64,000 nucleotides of DNA. Source: Planctomycetota bacterium (GTDB lineage Bacteria; Planctomycetota; UBA8742; UBA2392). The notes beneath the pieces are model-generated. The model did no database searches. It was not told the origin of the DNA and worked only from the letters and a program-made list of their open reading frames with translations. How positions within the stretch are numbered: the first letter of the stretch is position 1; each line of letters starts with the position of its first letter. Shown here piece after piece: positions 1 to 8,370 of this stretch. The translations under genes and the position numbers were made by a program. The stretch covers positions 62,001 to 126,000 of the forward strand of contig JACKIE010000001.1 of assembly GCA_020638635.1 (NCBI GenBank). The letters are read 5' to 3'.

Positions 1-45
1 GCCAACATCCGCTACGCCAGCCTCAAGTTCCTCGAACAGCCGTAG
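1..45 (+). CDS. C-terminal end of an unidentified protein (cut by window start)
   Basis: An open frame enters from the left edge and ends at a TAG at 43-45, encoding the last 14 residues (ANIRYASLKFLEQP). The piece is too short to identify a family. It is read toward the minus-strand protease gene that ends at 209, so the two genes converge on the hairpin-rich spacer between them. Confidence 0.4.
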   Translation, partial: ANIRYASLKFLEQP

Positions 46-208
46 CAATCAGTGGCATCGCCGCCAGTGGCACGCGCTTCCAGCGCGTGTGTAGTGCCAC
101 GGCCCTCCGGGCCGTGCCACAGCCATGGACCAGAGGTCCATGGCACGAATCACGCTCTGGCCTGCCCGACGTAGCCTTGGCGCAGGCGGGAAGAGCGCAC
201 CACAACCC
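46..208. repeat. Intergenic cluster of GC-rich hairpins
   Basis: The spacer between two convergent genes holds consecutive short inverted repeats: GGCACGCGC with GCGCGTGT, GTGCCACGGCCC with GGGCCGTGCCAC, and GCCATGGACC with GGTCCATGGC. No gene is seen. The hairpins could end transcription from either side, but none has a clear U tract, so they may simply be dispersed repeats. Confidence 0.5.
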
Positions 209-3200
209 CTACTTCGACCTGTCCGGGTACTTCGGCTTGGCCGGCGTCTTGGGCGGGTTGTCCTTCAGCTCCGTTAGCAGCTCCTCCACCGCGCGGTCCA
301 GCTCCGGGTCTTCGCCGCGCGCGACCTTGGTCGGGTGCGCGATCACCTCGATGTCCGGGTCAACGCCGTAGCCTTCAATGACCCACTTGCCGGTCGTGTC
401 GTAGATTCCGAAAGTCGGCGCGATCACCGTGCCGCCGTCGATCAGCGACGGCACGCCTGTATAGCCGATTAGCCCGCCCCAGGTGCGCGTGCCGATCAGC
501 TTGCCGCAGCCCGCCTCCTTGAAGTACCAGGGGAACGCGTCGCCGCCGCTGCCCGCGCGGCCGTTGATCAGCATGGCCTTGGGCCCGTTGTGCGCGACCA
601 TGGGCGACTGCCAGTCAGCGCCGTCGCGCACGCCCCAGTAGTTGAGGATCGGGCGGTTCAGCATCTCGACGAAGCGGTCGGGCAGCTGGCCGCCGCCGTT
701 CCAGCGTTCGTCGATGATCAGCGCCTGCTTCTTGTATTGCGCGCGCATCTGACGCACCAGCTCGGTCTGGCCCTGGCGGCCGGTGTTGGGCACGTAGATG
801 TACCCGACCTTGCCGCCGCTGGCCTTGTCCACGCGGGCGCGGGTTTGCTCAATGGCATCCAGGTAGCGCAGCCGCGACTCGCTCGCCATGGCGGTCACGT
901 ACACGACGCGCGCGCCTTCGAGGCTGGGCTTGTCGTTCAGGGTCAGCGCCACCACCTTGCCGGCCATGCCCTGGAAGGCGGCCCACGGGTCTATTGACGT
1001 GTCAAGCTCAACGCCGTTCACCGCCAGCAGCCAGGAGCCCTGCGGGATGTCCAGCCCCGGCTCGCGCAGGGGCGAGCGCACCTCGCTGTCCCAGGCCGCG
1101 CCATCGTAGATGCGGCTGATGCGGTAGCGTCCCTGCTCAAGCGTGTAGTCGCAGCCCAGCATGCCGACGCTCAGCGACGGGCCGGACTCCGCGTCGCCGC
1201 CCCAGCGGTAGGTGTGCGAGGCGTTCAGCTCGCCGATCATCTCGCCCAGCAGGTAGTTGACGTCCCAGCGCGTCACGCACTGGTCCAGCAGCGCGCCGTA
1301 TTGCTCGCGCACCTTGGGCCAATCCACGCCGTGCATGTTGGGGTCATAGAAGTAGTCGCGCTGGATGCGCCAACCCTCGGTGAACAGCTGGCGCCACTCG
1401 GCCGCGGGCTCCACCGTGACCTGCAGGTCGGCCAGCGACAGGATGCTCTTGTCCTTCTTCTCGCCCTCGCCTTCCTCGCGGTTCCAGCGCATGCCGCCGC
1501 CGCCCGTGCCACGGATCTGCCAGTTGCCGCGGCTTTCGACCAGCATCTTCTTGCCGTCGGCCGTAACCTGGAAACTGCCGGCGTTTTCCTCAATGACTTT
1601 CTCTTCGCGCTCTTTCAGGTCGTAGCTGACGATCGCGCTGTTGCGGTCGGCGCTGCCCGTGCGCGGGTGGCGCAGGTACAGCAGCTTGCCCTCGATCGCC
1701 TGCAGTCGCGAGTAACGCCCGGCCTGTGCAGGCAGCTCTACCGCGCGGCGTTCGAAGTCGGCGAAGTCGATGACGACCGGCTTCACGGCCGCCTTGTCTT
1801 CTTTCTCCGGCTTCTTCTCCTCCTTGGCCTTCTCGTCGTCGTTGCGCGTGTGCAGCGGCGACTTCACGTCCTTGCGCAGGGGCACCGCCAGCAGCTTCGT
1901 GGTGTTCGTGTAGATCCAGGTGTTGTCGATGTCGCTGTAGATCGGCCGGTACTCGCGCCCCGACAGGAAGTACAGGTAGTCGCCGGCCGGGTCGAACGCC
2001 GGGTTGTAGTCGCTGTAGTAGCCGGCCGTCACCTGCTGCGAACGGCCTTCCTTGGTGTCGTAGATGAACACCGCGTCGTTCTGGTTTTCCAGCCCGCGCG
2101 CGTAGGCCACCCAGCGGCTGTCGGCAGACCAGCTCACGCGGAAGCCTTCCAGCTCGCCGTGGTACCACCACAGGCCCTTGTCGATCTGCGTGGTCTTGCC
2201 GCTCTCAAGGTCATGCAGGCGGATGCGCATGGTCTGGTCGATGAACACCAGCTTGCGCGAATCGGGCGACCACTGGGGCAGGTACTTGTAGTCGGGGCCC
2301 AGTTTGGTCAGCACCGTCTCGGCGCCGCCCTCGGCGGGCTGCAGGGTCAGCTCGTACTCGCCGCTGCGGTCGCTGAAGTAGGCGATGGTCTTGCCGTCGG
2401 GCGACCAGGCCGGGTAGCGCTCGGCCACGCCGGGCGTGCGCGTCAGGTTGCGCGTCACGCCGTGCTCGGAGGGCACCGTGAAGATGTCGCCGCGCGCCTC
2501 GAACACCGCGCGCTCGCCCGTGGGCGACACGCCTGCGCCAGCCACCGACTTGCTGACGTCAACGGTGCGCGGCCGCAGCGATGCGCCGTCTGTCACCACG
2601 CTGACTTCCACGGCGCGCACCTTGTGGGTTTCAAGGTCAAGCAGCTGCAGGCGGCCGCCGTGCTCGAACACGATCTCGGTCGGGCCCAGCGCGGGGAAGC
2701 GCACGTCGAAGTCGGTGAAGTGCGTGACCGGCGTGGTCTTGCCGGTCTTGAGGTCATGCACGCAGATGTTGTTGCGCTCGCCCACGCAGTCGTCGCAAAG
2801 ATGGTAGATGCGGCCGTTGGTCCACATCGGGTTGCTGAAGTTGCAGCCGTTGCTGGAGATCTCCTGCGCGTCGTAGGTCTTCAGGTTGAAGGTCCAGAGC
2901 CGCGACGCCATGCCGCCGCGGTAGCGCTTCCAGGTGCGGAAGTCGCGCGACCACGGGGTGTAGGCGACGCTCTGGCCGTCGGGCGAGAAGCAGCCGTTGT
3001 CGCCCCAGGGAATCGGCAGCTTGGTCGGCAGGCCGCCATCGACGCTGACGGTGTAGAGCTCGGAGTATCGGCCGGTGGGGCTGGTGGCGCTGGTGGAGTA
3101 GAGGATGGACTTGCCGTCGGGCGCCCAGTCGATCATGAGGTCGGCGTCGGGGTGGTACGTGATGCGCTTCGCCACGCCGCCCGCGACGGGCAGCACGTAG

Positions 3201-3511
3201 AGGTCGGTGTTGCCGTCGTAGTTGGCGCTGAAGGCGATCAGCGTGCCGTCGGGCGAGAAGCGCGGTTTGTACTCCTCGCCGGGCGCGCTGCTGAGCCGGG
3301 TGGCGCTGCCGCCGCTCTTGGGCACGGTCCAGATGTCGCCGGCGTAAACGAAGCAGATGTGCGTGGCCGAGACGTCCGGGTAGCGCAGCATGCGCGCGTC
3401 CGTGCTGGCGGGCGCGCGCTCCTGGGCGAGCGAGGGCTGCTCGATCAGCGCCGAATCGGCCAGCAGAGCGGCAAGGACCAGCAGCGAAGTCACCTGGAAA
3501 AGCGTGCGCAT
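209..3511 (-). CDS. Secreted tricorn-like S41 protease with beta-propeller and PDZ
   Basis: The 1100-residue product has a signal peptide (MRTLFQVTSLLVLAALLADS), an N-terminal half of repeated propeller blades of the type FSPDGTLIAFS and WSPDGKTIAYFSD, then a C-terminal region with a PDZ-like segment and an S41/tricorn serine protease core. The signature GSGGDAF near residue 988 supplies the expected nucleophilic serine, and WNGGGQ precedes it. A charged Lys/Glu-rich insert (about residues 560-590) separates two propeller parts. Tricorn-family enzymes degrade peptides; the signal peptide places this one outside the cytoplasm. The start at 3511 is chosen because the signal peptide follows it directly; the frame stays open upstream through the tRNA gene, which is chance. 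Confidence 0.9.
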   Translation of the reverse strand: MRTLFQVTSLLVLAALLADSALIEQPSLAQERAPASTDARMLRYPDVSATHICFVYAGDIWTVPKSGGSATRLSSAPGEEYKPRFSPDGTLIAFSANYDGNTDLYVLPVAGGVAKRITYHPDADLMIDWAPDGKSILYSTSATSPTGRYSELYTVSVDGGLPTKLPIPWGDNGCFSPDGQSVAYTPWSRDFRTWKRYRGGMASRLWTFNLKTYDAQEISSNGCNFSNPMWTNGRIYHLCDDCVGERNNICVHDLKTGKTTPVTHFTDFDVRFPALGPTEIVFEHGGRLQLLDLETHKVRAVEVSVVTDGASLRPRTVDVSKSVAGAGVSPTGERAVFEARGDIFTVPSEHGVTRNLTRTPGVAERYPAWSPDGKTIAYFSDRSGEYELTLQPAEGGAETVLTKLGPDYKYLPQWSPDSRKLVFIDQTMRIRLHDLESGKTTQIDKGLWWYHGELEGFRVSWSADSRWVAYARGLENQNDAVFIYDTKEGRSQQVTAGYYSDYNPAFDPAGDYLYFLSGREYRPIYSDIDNTWIYTNTTKLLAVPLRKDVKSPLHTRNDDEKAKEEKKPEKEDKAAVKPVVIDFADFERRAVELPAQAGRYSRLQAIEGKLLYLRHPRTGSADRNSAIVSYDLKEREEKVIEENAGSFQVTADGKKMLVESRGNWQIRGTGGGGMRWNREEGEGEKKDKSILSLADLQVTVEPAAEWRQLFTEGWRIQRDYFYDPNMHGVDWPKVREQYGALLDQCVTRWDVNYLLGEMIGELNASHTYRWGGDAESGPSLSVGMLGCDYTLEQGRYRISRIYDGAAWDSEVRSPLREPGLDIPQGSWLLAVNGVELDTSIDPWAAFQGMAGKVVALTLNDKPSLEGARVVYVTAMASESRLRYLDAIEQTRARVDKASGGKVGYIYVPNTGRQGQTELVRQMRAQYKKQALIIDERWNGGGQLPDRFVEMLNRPILNYWGVRDGADWQSPMVAHNGPKAMLINGRAGSGGDAFPWYFKEAGCGKLIGTRTWGGLIGYTGVPSLIDGGTVIAPTFGIYDTTGKWVIEGYGVDPDIEVIAHPTKVARGEDPELDRAVEELLTELKDNPPKTPAKPKYPDRSK

Positions 3512-3618
3512 GGGCGTCTCCTGTGTACGGGAAGCGGCAACGATGGCATGGGCGGCAACGAGTCGCGAGTGGAAAATGGCCTGGGTTGGGAAGTGGACTG
3601 GCTTCTGAATTGAGCGAG

Positions 3619-3644
3619 TCCGCCTTCGCCAAGGCTTCGGCGGA
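3619..3644. repeat. Palindrome of the TCCGCCTTCGCCAAGG type
   Basis: A near-perfect inverted repeat (TCCGCCTTCGCC opposite GGCTTCGGCGGA). A close relative, in the other orientation, lies at about 10929-10955 (CCCGCCGAAGC opposite GGCGAAGGCGGG). It lies directly beside the larger inverted repeat that overlaps the tRNA-Ser 3' end. Confidence 0.5.
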
Positions 3645-3771
<127 letters not shown>

Positions 3772-3833
3772 GCGGTCGCCTACAACATAACGACTGCCGG
3801 CTTCCGGGCCAGCACCGGGCGCCGAAACTCGAT

Positions 3834-3862
3834 GGGGACAGGCACCTAAGGTGCCTGTCCCC
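3834..3862. repeat. Perfect 13-bp palindrome GGGGACAGGCACC
   Basis: Arms GGGGACAGGCACC and GGTGCCTGTCCCC enclose a TAA loop. It is related in style to the GGGGACTGTCCCC cluster at 22.9 kb and to the GGGGTCAGGC repeat inside the gene at 32.3 kb. Probably a dispersed intergenic repeat rather than a gene-specific terminator. Confidence 0.55.
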
Positions 3863-3881
3863 CTTCGCCCGCGACAACAGT

Positions 3882-3909
3882 AAGGGCGCCCACCGCACGG
3901 GGCGCCCTT
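3882..3909. terminator. Terminator-like hairpin after the selenoprotein candidate gene
   Basis: Arms AAGGGCGCC and GGCGCCCTT lie 18 nt past the stop of the minus-strand gene that ends at 3928. There is no U tract on the minus strand, only TTTCT on the plus strand, so its direction is unclear. Confidence 0.4.
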
Positions 3910-3927
3910 TCTGCCCAGCGCTGCAAA

Positions 3928-5145
3928 TCATCTCCAGCCGTAGGCCCCCAGCTGTGAGGGCGCAACTTTTTCCGTGGCCTTGTCCTCCGCGATCTTCATG
4001 GCGTAGCCGATCGGCGCGCGCGCGGTGTCATCTTCCCGCGCGTTGTAGCGGGTGCGGCCCCAGCGTTCGCCGGCCATCACCAGCTCGAACTTGGCGAAGG
4101 CGTTCTTCTTGGTGTCGTACTCGACCTCGCCCATGATCTTTCCTTCCACGCCGCGCTCGCCGTCAACCAGCTTCACTTCGCCCTCCAGCGAGTAGGTGAC
4201 GATACCCTTGCGCAGCTTGGTGACTTTGCACTTCAGCGTCGCCTTCTCGATGGACTCTTCTGGGAAGGGGTCGGTCTGGCCGCGCACGTTGTCCCTGAAG
4301 TAGATGCGATACAGGCGGCGCGTCAGCTGCTCGGGGAAGTCCCACTCGGTCTTCTTCTCGAAGCGCTCGGGCAGCATCTCCTCGACCTCCGCCTTGCGGA
4401 ACCAGGCGAAGTCGAAGTTCCAGGCGTGCGTGCGCCAGTCGTTTTCATCCAGCCCTTTGCGCTCCAGGTCGCGCGAGTACACCTTCAGCACCAGTCCGTC
4501 CTTGGGGTACTGATTCTCGCCGCGCGTGATTTCGCTGAGCTTCTCCTTCGGGTCGTAATCGAGCAGGCGGTCCTTCTTCTCGATCTCTTTCCACTTCTTG
4601 AGCGCGTCGCGCAGCAGCTCTTTGATTCGCGCCGGGTCGCGGTGGTTCATGTTGCCGAGCGAGATGCCGCTGGGCGTGCAGCAATAGGTGCCCTGGCGCG
4701 TGGTGCGGTCGCCCGGGTTGCCGCCGTTCAGCACGCCGCCCTCATCGCAGAACTTGCGGAAGTGCACGCAATCGGGCTGGTCCAGGTTGTGCAGGCGCCA
4801 GACCTCATCGGCGCAGGGCACGAACTCTTCCAGCAGCTTTTGGATTTCCTTGTCGTTCCAGACAGACTGTCTGGCAATTACGCCGTTGTTTCACGTGCAG
4901 GCAAACGGGTGGCCGTTCATGGCGAACAGCATGATCGGCTTGTCTTCCTTCTGCGCGTCGATCACCGCGTCCCAGAACGTGCCACGCCAGTTCACCTTCA
5001 GCCACGCCTCTTCGTCGGCGTTGGGCAGAACGTAGTCGCGGATGCGCTGGTAGCTCTTGTCATCCAGCTCCTGCTTCGCGTCCTGCGCGAGCACCAGCCC
5101 GCACAGCGGCAGCAGCAACAGCAGACTGCATGCGGCTCTCTTCAT
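3928..5145 (-). CDS. Secreted thioredoxin-like protein with in-frame UGA: candidate selenoprotein
   Basis: Read through one in-frame TGA (4891-4893, codon 85) the gene encodes 405 residues in one uninterrupted frame. The first 21 residues are a signal peptide (SLLLLLPLCGLVLA). Before the TGA the sequence reads DKPIMLFAMNGHPFACT, the layout of a thioredoxin-fold strand leading into a redox motif, so the product would contain Cys83-Thr84-Sec85. After it comes NNGVIARQSVWNDKEIQ and about 300 residues of charged soluble protein. A hairpin with SECIS geometry follows the TGA. The gene overlaps the preceding FecR-like gene by ATGA. What is seen: one TGA, frame kept on both sides, hairpin at the right distance. 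Inference: the TGA is decoded as selenocysteine. The alternatives are a nonsense mutation or a sequence error, giving two open halves (4891-5145 and 3928-4890). Confidence 0.7.
4856..4893 (-). promoter_or_regulatory. Candidate bacterial SECIS element
   Basis: Minus-strand RNA: the UGA (4891-4893) is followed after 16 nt by stem CCAGAC, loop AGUCU and stem GUCUGG (4858-4874). Two extra U-A pairs (4856-4857 with 4876-4877) lie below it, separated by one bulged G. The loop contains GU and begins 22 nt after the UGA. Known bacterial SECIS hairpins have a small apical loop with a GU and a bulge at about this spacing. A covariance test has not been made. Confidence 0.6.
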
Positions 5146-6737
5146 TTGTTTTCTTTCTTTTCGCCCTGTTCCGCCCAATCCGGCTCGATGCCCAGTTCGA
5201 ACCAGTCCACCTCTACACTGGCGTCCGTCTTATCCCACAGCACCACCTGGAACTTGTGCAGCATCACGCCCGGCCAGATCTTCTTCTTGTCGCCATCGTC
5301 CATCAGGCGCTTCAGAGGCACACGCAGCACCACCCACTCGCCAGCCTTCACTTCCTCGTGGTGCGACTGGAAGTAGCGCCGCTTGCCCTCTTCGCCGCTG
5401 CCGCTGCCGAAGCCGATGCTCAGGCCGCCGCTGTCGCCGTTGATACGCACGCGCAGGCGCACGTACATGCGCTCCACAACCGCGATGTCCTTTGCCAGCT
5501 CGATGCCGAAGGCCAGCTCTTTGCCGCTGCCGCTGGCGACGCCTTCCTTTACTTCGCCGTGGTAGACGCGCGCGGCGTCGATCAACTCCTCGCGCAGCAG
5601 TGTGAAGGTGGTGTCCATGCGCTGCACCAGCGGGTTGGCGCGGGCACCGGCGCCCTGGAACTTGGCGCGCGAGAAACCCTTCTCGGACAGGCTTGCGCTC
5701 CAGCCGCCTTTCAGGATTTCGTCGCCGACACTGACCTCGCCTCCCAGGCAGGTGATCTGCAGGCGCAGGCCGGCCTTCTCGGCCAGCACTTCGGCGTCGC
5801 GGAAGCCCAGCACGGCGTCGTTGCGGCGCACGCTGAACTGGCGGGCGCTGCCGTACACGTCGAAGTAGACGCTCTCGTCCTCGATGGTCACATCGAGCGA
5901 CTTGTCGTCGCCGCTCAGGGCGATCTCGCCATCGAAGTAAAAGCGTGCGCCGTCGGGCAGCTCGACCGCGACCGGCTTGCGGGCGCGCAGCTCCATGCCC
6001 GAAAGCACGAAGCTGTCCGCCGCCCAGTCCTGCCACTTGGCGTCGGGCGAGTTGCGGAACTCCAGGCGCGCCTTGTCTTCGGCGTAGATCACGCTGCCAA
6101 GCCGCACGGGCTTGGGCGGCTCGGCCTCCGTGGGCGGGCGCTCGGGCTCCGGCTCGGGCTTGGGGGGCTGCTCGACGACCGGGTCCTTTTCCGGCTTGGG
6201 TTGCTCGGGCTTCGGCTGCTCGGGTTGCGGCTCCGGCTGCGGCTTTAGCGGCTCTTCGACAACAGGGTCCTTTTCCGGCTTGGGCGGCTCCGGTTTGGGC
6301 GGCTCTGGCGGCTGCTCCGGCTGCGGCGTCGGTTGCTTCACCTGGTCCGGCACGCGCGGCTCGGGCTCGGGCTCGCGCGGCGGTTGCGTCTGCTCCGGCT
6401 TTGGCGGCAGGGGCGCCTGGTTGGCGCGCTCCTGCTCGGAGGGGATCACCTGCACCGGCTTACCGGCCTGCCCGCCCGGCTGCTGAGGCGGCGGGTTGTC
6501 GGACAGCAGCCACGCGCTGACCGCAAGGCCGATCGCCGCCACCAGCGCGATGGAAGCCGCAATCGCCATCCACGGCCGGAACACCGGCAGCGGCTGCACC
6601 GCCGCGGTCTCATGCTCGCGCGGTCCGCGGCTGGCGTCGATGGCGTCCATGATGCCGCGTGAAAGGTCCGGCGGCTGGTTGCCGCCCAGCCGCTCGCGCA
6701 GCAGCAGGTGAATGAGTCTGTCGATTCCGCCGGCCAC
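5142..6737 (-). CDS. FecR-like transmembrane anti-sigma candidate with C-terminal jelly-roll
   Basis: 531 residues, starting at a GTG that shares its first base with the stop of the sigma factor gene (TAGTG). Domains in order: a short cytoplasmic segment (1-55, including PPDLSRGIMDAID), one membrane helix (about 56-78, MAIAASIALVAAIGLAVSAW), a long Pro/Glu/Lys/Gln-rich linker (about 80-215), a FecR-like beta domain (about 235-380, with VELPDGARFYFDG and LRLQITCLGGEVSVGD), and a C-terminal beta-sandwich with the VEVDWFELGI ending that resembles carbohydrate-binding or family 11-type modules. It is followed with a 4-nt overlap by the candidate selenoprotein gene. The layout suggests an outside signal sensed by the FecR/jelly-roll part and relayed to the adjacent sigma factor. 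It resembles the protein at 13464-14915 in architecture and N-terminal motif. No zinc-binding anti-sigma motif is seen. Confidence 0.8.
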   Translation of the reverse strand: MAGGIDRLIHLLLRERLGGNQPPDLSRGIMDAIDASRGPREHETAAVQPLPVFRPWMAIAASIALVAAIGLAVSAWLLSDNPPPQQPGGQAGKPVQVIPSEQERANQAPLPPKPEQTQPPREPEPEPRVPDQVKQPTPQPEQPPEPPKPEPPKPEKDPVVEEPLKPQPEPQPEQPKPEQPKPEKDPVVEQPPKPEPEPERPPTEAEPPKPVRLGSVIYAEDKARLEFRNSPDAKWQDWAADSFVLSGMELRARKPVAVELPDGARFYFDGEIALSGDDKSLDVTIEDESVYFDVYGSARQFSVRRNDAVLGFRDAEVLAEKAGLRLQITCLGGEVSVGDEILKGGWSASLSEKGFSRAKFQGAGARANPLVQRMDTTFTLLREELIDAARVYHGEVKEGVASGSGKELAFGIELAKDIAVVERMYVRLRVRINGDSGGLSIGFGSGSGEEGKRRYFQSHHEEVKAGEWVVLRVPLKRLMDDGDKKKIWPGVMLHKFQVVLWDKTDASVEVDWFELGIEPDWAEQGEKKENK

Positions 6738-7315
6738 TAGAGTTTCCTCTCCATGCACTCGCGCAGTTTGCCGATCACGCGTTTCAGCAGGGTGCGCACG
6801 CCCTCGGGCTTCATGCCCAGCCTGTCGCCGATCTCCGCGTAGCGCAGGCCTTCGCGGTAGTTCAGGTCGATCACCTCGCGCGCCTTGCCCTGCACCTGCT
6901 GCAGGCAGTCGTCGAGCGCCGCGCCGCGCTCGTCCCAACTTTCGTCCTGGCCCGCCAGCTGCACCCAGTCCGCCTCGACTTCCGCGAAGTCGGTCTCGGT
7001 CACCCTTCGGCCGCGCGCCCGCACCATCATCAGGAAGCGACTGCGTGCCACGGTGCGCAGGTAGCCGGCCGTGGCGGTTTCATTGATCTCGACGAAGTCG
7101 CTCTTCCACGCGGCCAGGAAGGTCTCCTGTGTCAGGTCGTCGGCTTCGGCCGTGCTGCAGCCCATGAAGCGCAAATAGCGCCAGACCCCGCGCTGGTGCG
7201 CGTGGATGATGCGTTCGAATGTCGTGCGTCGGTCGATCGAAGCCACTGGCATCAACCCCATAAATGCCGGGTGCGTGCTGGGTGGTTCAGCTAAACACGA
7301 AATATCGACGGCCAT
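6737..7315 (-). CDS. ECF RNA polymerase sigma factor
   Basis: 192 residues. Region 2 has GVWRYLRFMGCSTAEADD followed by LTQETFLAAW; region 4 ends in the helix-turn-helix YAEIGDRLGMKPEGVRTLLK. It is the first gene of an overlapping operon with the FecR-like protein and the UGA-containing secreted protein, the usual arrangement of an ECF sigma factor with its membrane regulator. The ATG at 7315 (MAVDISC) is taken as start; ATGs at 7261 and 7252 are possible, and none has a strong ribosome-binding site. It should redirect RNA polymerase to its own operon and unknown targets. Confidence 0.85.
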   Translation of the reverse strand: MAVDISCLAEPPSTHPAFMGLMPVASIDRRTTFERIIHAHQRGVWRYLRFMGCSTAEADDLTQETFLAAWKSDFVEINETATAGYLRTVARSRFLMMVRARGRRVTETDFAEVEADWVQLAGQDESWDERGAALDDCLQQVQGKAREVIDLNYREGLRYAEIGDRLGMKPEGVRTLLKRVIGKLRECMERKL

Positions 7316-7395
7316 AGTAAAGCCCGGCCTGCTCTCCCGAAAGTTCACTGCGTGACCGGGGTCACCTGCCCTGCAGCCGAAGTTGAGCAAAGACC

Positions 7396-7516
7396 CAACG
7401 CCAGGACGCAAAGAAGCGCCACGAACCGTTCGTAGTTCGCACGCATTCAGTTTCGTCCGCACGATTGATTCCCCCAACACGAGAGATTCGTGGCGTTCCC
7501 TGGCGCCCTGGCGTTG
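7396..7516. repeat. Long imperfect inverted repeat, CCAGGACGCAAAG type
   Basis: A left arm of about 30 nt (starting CAACGCCAGGACGCAAAGA) and a right arm of about 30 nt (ending CCCTGGCGCCCTGGCGTTG) are imperfect complements around about 60 nt. Both arms are built from similar short words. A close relative lies at 11083-11191, where the loop differs. Confidence 0.65.
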
Positions 7517-7605
7517 CTTGCCATTGGGCACATGGGCGACCCTCAGCGTCAGCACAACAAGCGCAAGTTGCCGAAGTCCTGACTTCATGGAACTGCAACT
7601 GCCTG

Positions 7606-7660
7606 CCGCAAAAGCGTAAAAGCGCCAAAAAGCCATTTTGCGTTTTTGCGTTTTTGCGGC
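7606..7660. repeat. Imperfect inverted repeat, CCGCAAAAGCG type
   Basis: The left half repeats AAAAGCG words and the right half repeats GCGTTTTTGCG words, making a long hairpin. The flank GCAACTGCC is also found beside the related element at about 10675-10745, so the two copies share more than the palindrome. Confidence 0.6.
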
Positions 7661-7785
7661 TGATGCCGTTGCCGTTCGATGGCTTCCTGACGCTTGGGAC
7701 CACCCGATTCGTGCGTAGACGCGAGAGCCCATTCCCTCGGCCTGTGCCGGGGGTTGACCTTGGGTGCCGACGACGGGGACAGCCC

Positions 7786-8283
7786 CTACCTCGGTTCAAT
7801 CCCGGCCAGTTTGCCGGCTTCCTGCAGGCCGGCGACGAAGCCTTCGGTGTGCTTGAGCGAGGCCATCAGGTCGCGCTCGAGCGGGTTCAGCACGCCGAAG
7901 ATCACCGGGTTGGTCGCTGGCAGGATGCGCCGCAGGGTGCGCGCCGCGCCGACGATCAGCTTCAGCAGCACCACCAGCGGGTCCGGCGCGCCGCGCGGCC
8001 GTTTGCGCGGGTCGGTGTGCTGGGGCGCGTCGGCCGTTGGCGTGCGGTCAAGCTCAAGGGCGGCGGCGGCCAGGCGCTCGGGCGAGACTTTTTCGAGCGC
8101 GGCGTGGGCCTTGGTGATGAAGCAGTCAAGGCAGCGCGCGGCGCGGGCCAGCATGGCGCGGGCGTCGTCATCGGGCAGGGGCCCGACCGATTTGCCGGCA
8201 ATGGAAAGGTCCAGCGGAGCGGAGCTGGTGGCGGTGTCAGGCACAAACCGCTCAACCGGAGGGCGAAACTTCTTGTTACTCAT
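7786..8283 (-). CDS. Hypothetical protein
   Basis: 165 residues starting at ATG 8283 behind a GAGG ribosome-binding site 8 nt upstream. The product is soluble and mostly helical, with a Pro/Arg-rich spacer near the middle (TDPRKRPRGAPDP) and the two hydrophobic helices PLVVLLKLIVGAARTL and NPVIFGVLNPLERDLMASL. I do not recognise a family. The codon pattern fits the surrounding genome, and neighbours on both sides are separated by spacers, so it is probably transcribed alone. Confidence 0.65.
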   Translation of the reverse strand: MSNKKFRPPVERFVPDTATSSAPLDLSIAGKSVGPLPDDDARAMLARAARCLDCFITKAHAALEKVSPERLAAAALELDRTPTADAPQHTDPRKRPRGAPDPLVVLLKLIVGAARTLRRILPATNPVIFGVLNPLERDLMASLKHTEGFVAGLQEAGKLAGIEPR

Positions 8284-8370
8284 GGCAGCAACCTCATCAA
8301 AAGAACCGCCATGAGTGTAACGAGGAGTGCGACATCTCCCGGGGCGGCTGATTGGCCCGCCCAAGAGCTA

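Larger units (their letters stand above)
7316..7785. other. Intergenic region with two palindromic repeats
   Basis: No gene is supported in these 470 bases. They contain the long inverted repeats annotated at 7396-7516 and 7606-7660, and by position the promoter of the sigma factor operon, for which no clear -35/-10 pair is seen. Confidence 0.5.

Noticed and set aside
181..208. Terminator with U tract after the S41 gene
   Set aside because: Hairpins are present further left but none is followed by a U run on either strand, so only a hairpin cluster was annotated.
1214..3613. A plus-strand frame of about 800 codons opposite the tricorn-like protease
   Set aside because: It is an antisense shadow caused by high third-position G+C; its product has repeat-like Arg/Val/Ala composition and no start signals, whereas the minus strand has clear protease motifs.
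3928..4890. Simple pseudogene or two separate genes split by a TGA
   Set aside because: Frame, style and length continue on both sides and a SECIS-like hairpin follows the TGA; the second half has no ribosome-binding site or signal peptide of its own. The possibility is kept as the main alternative.
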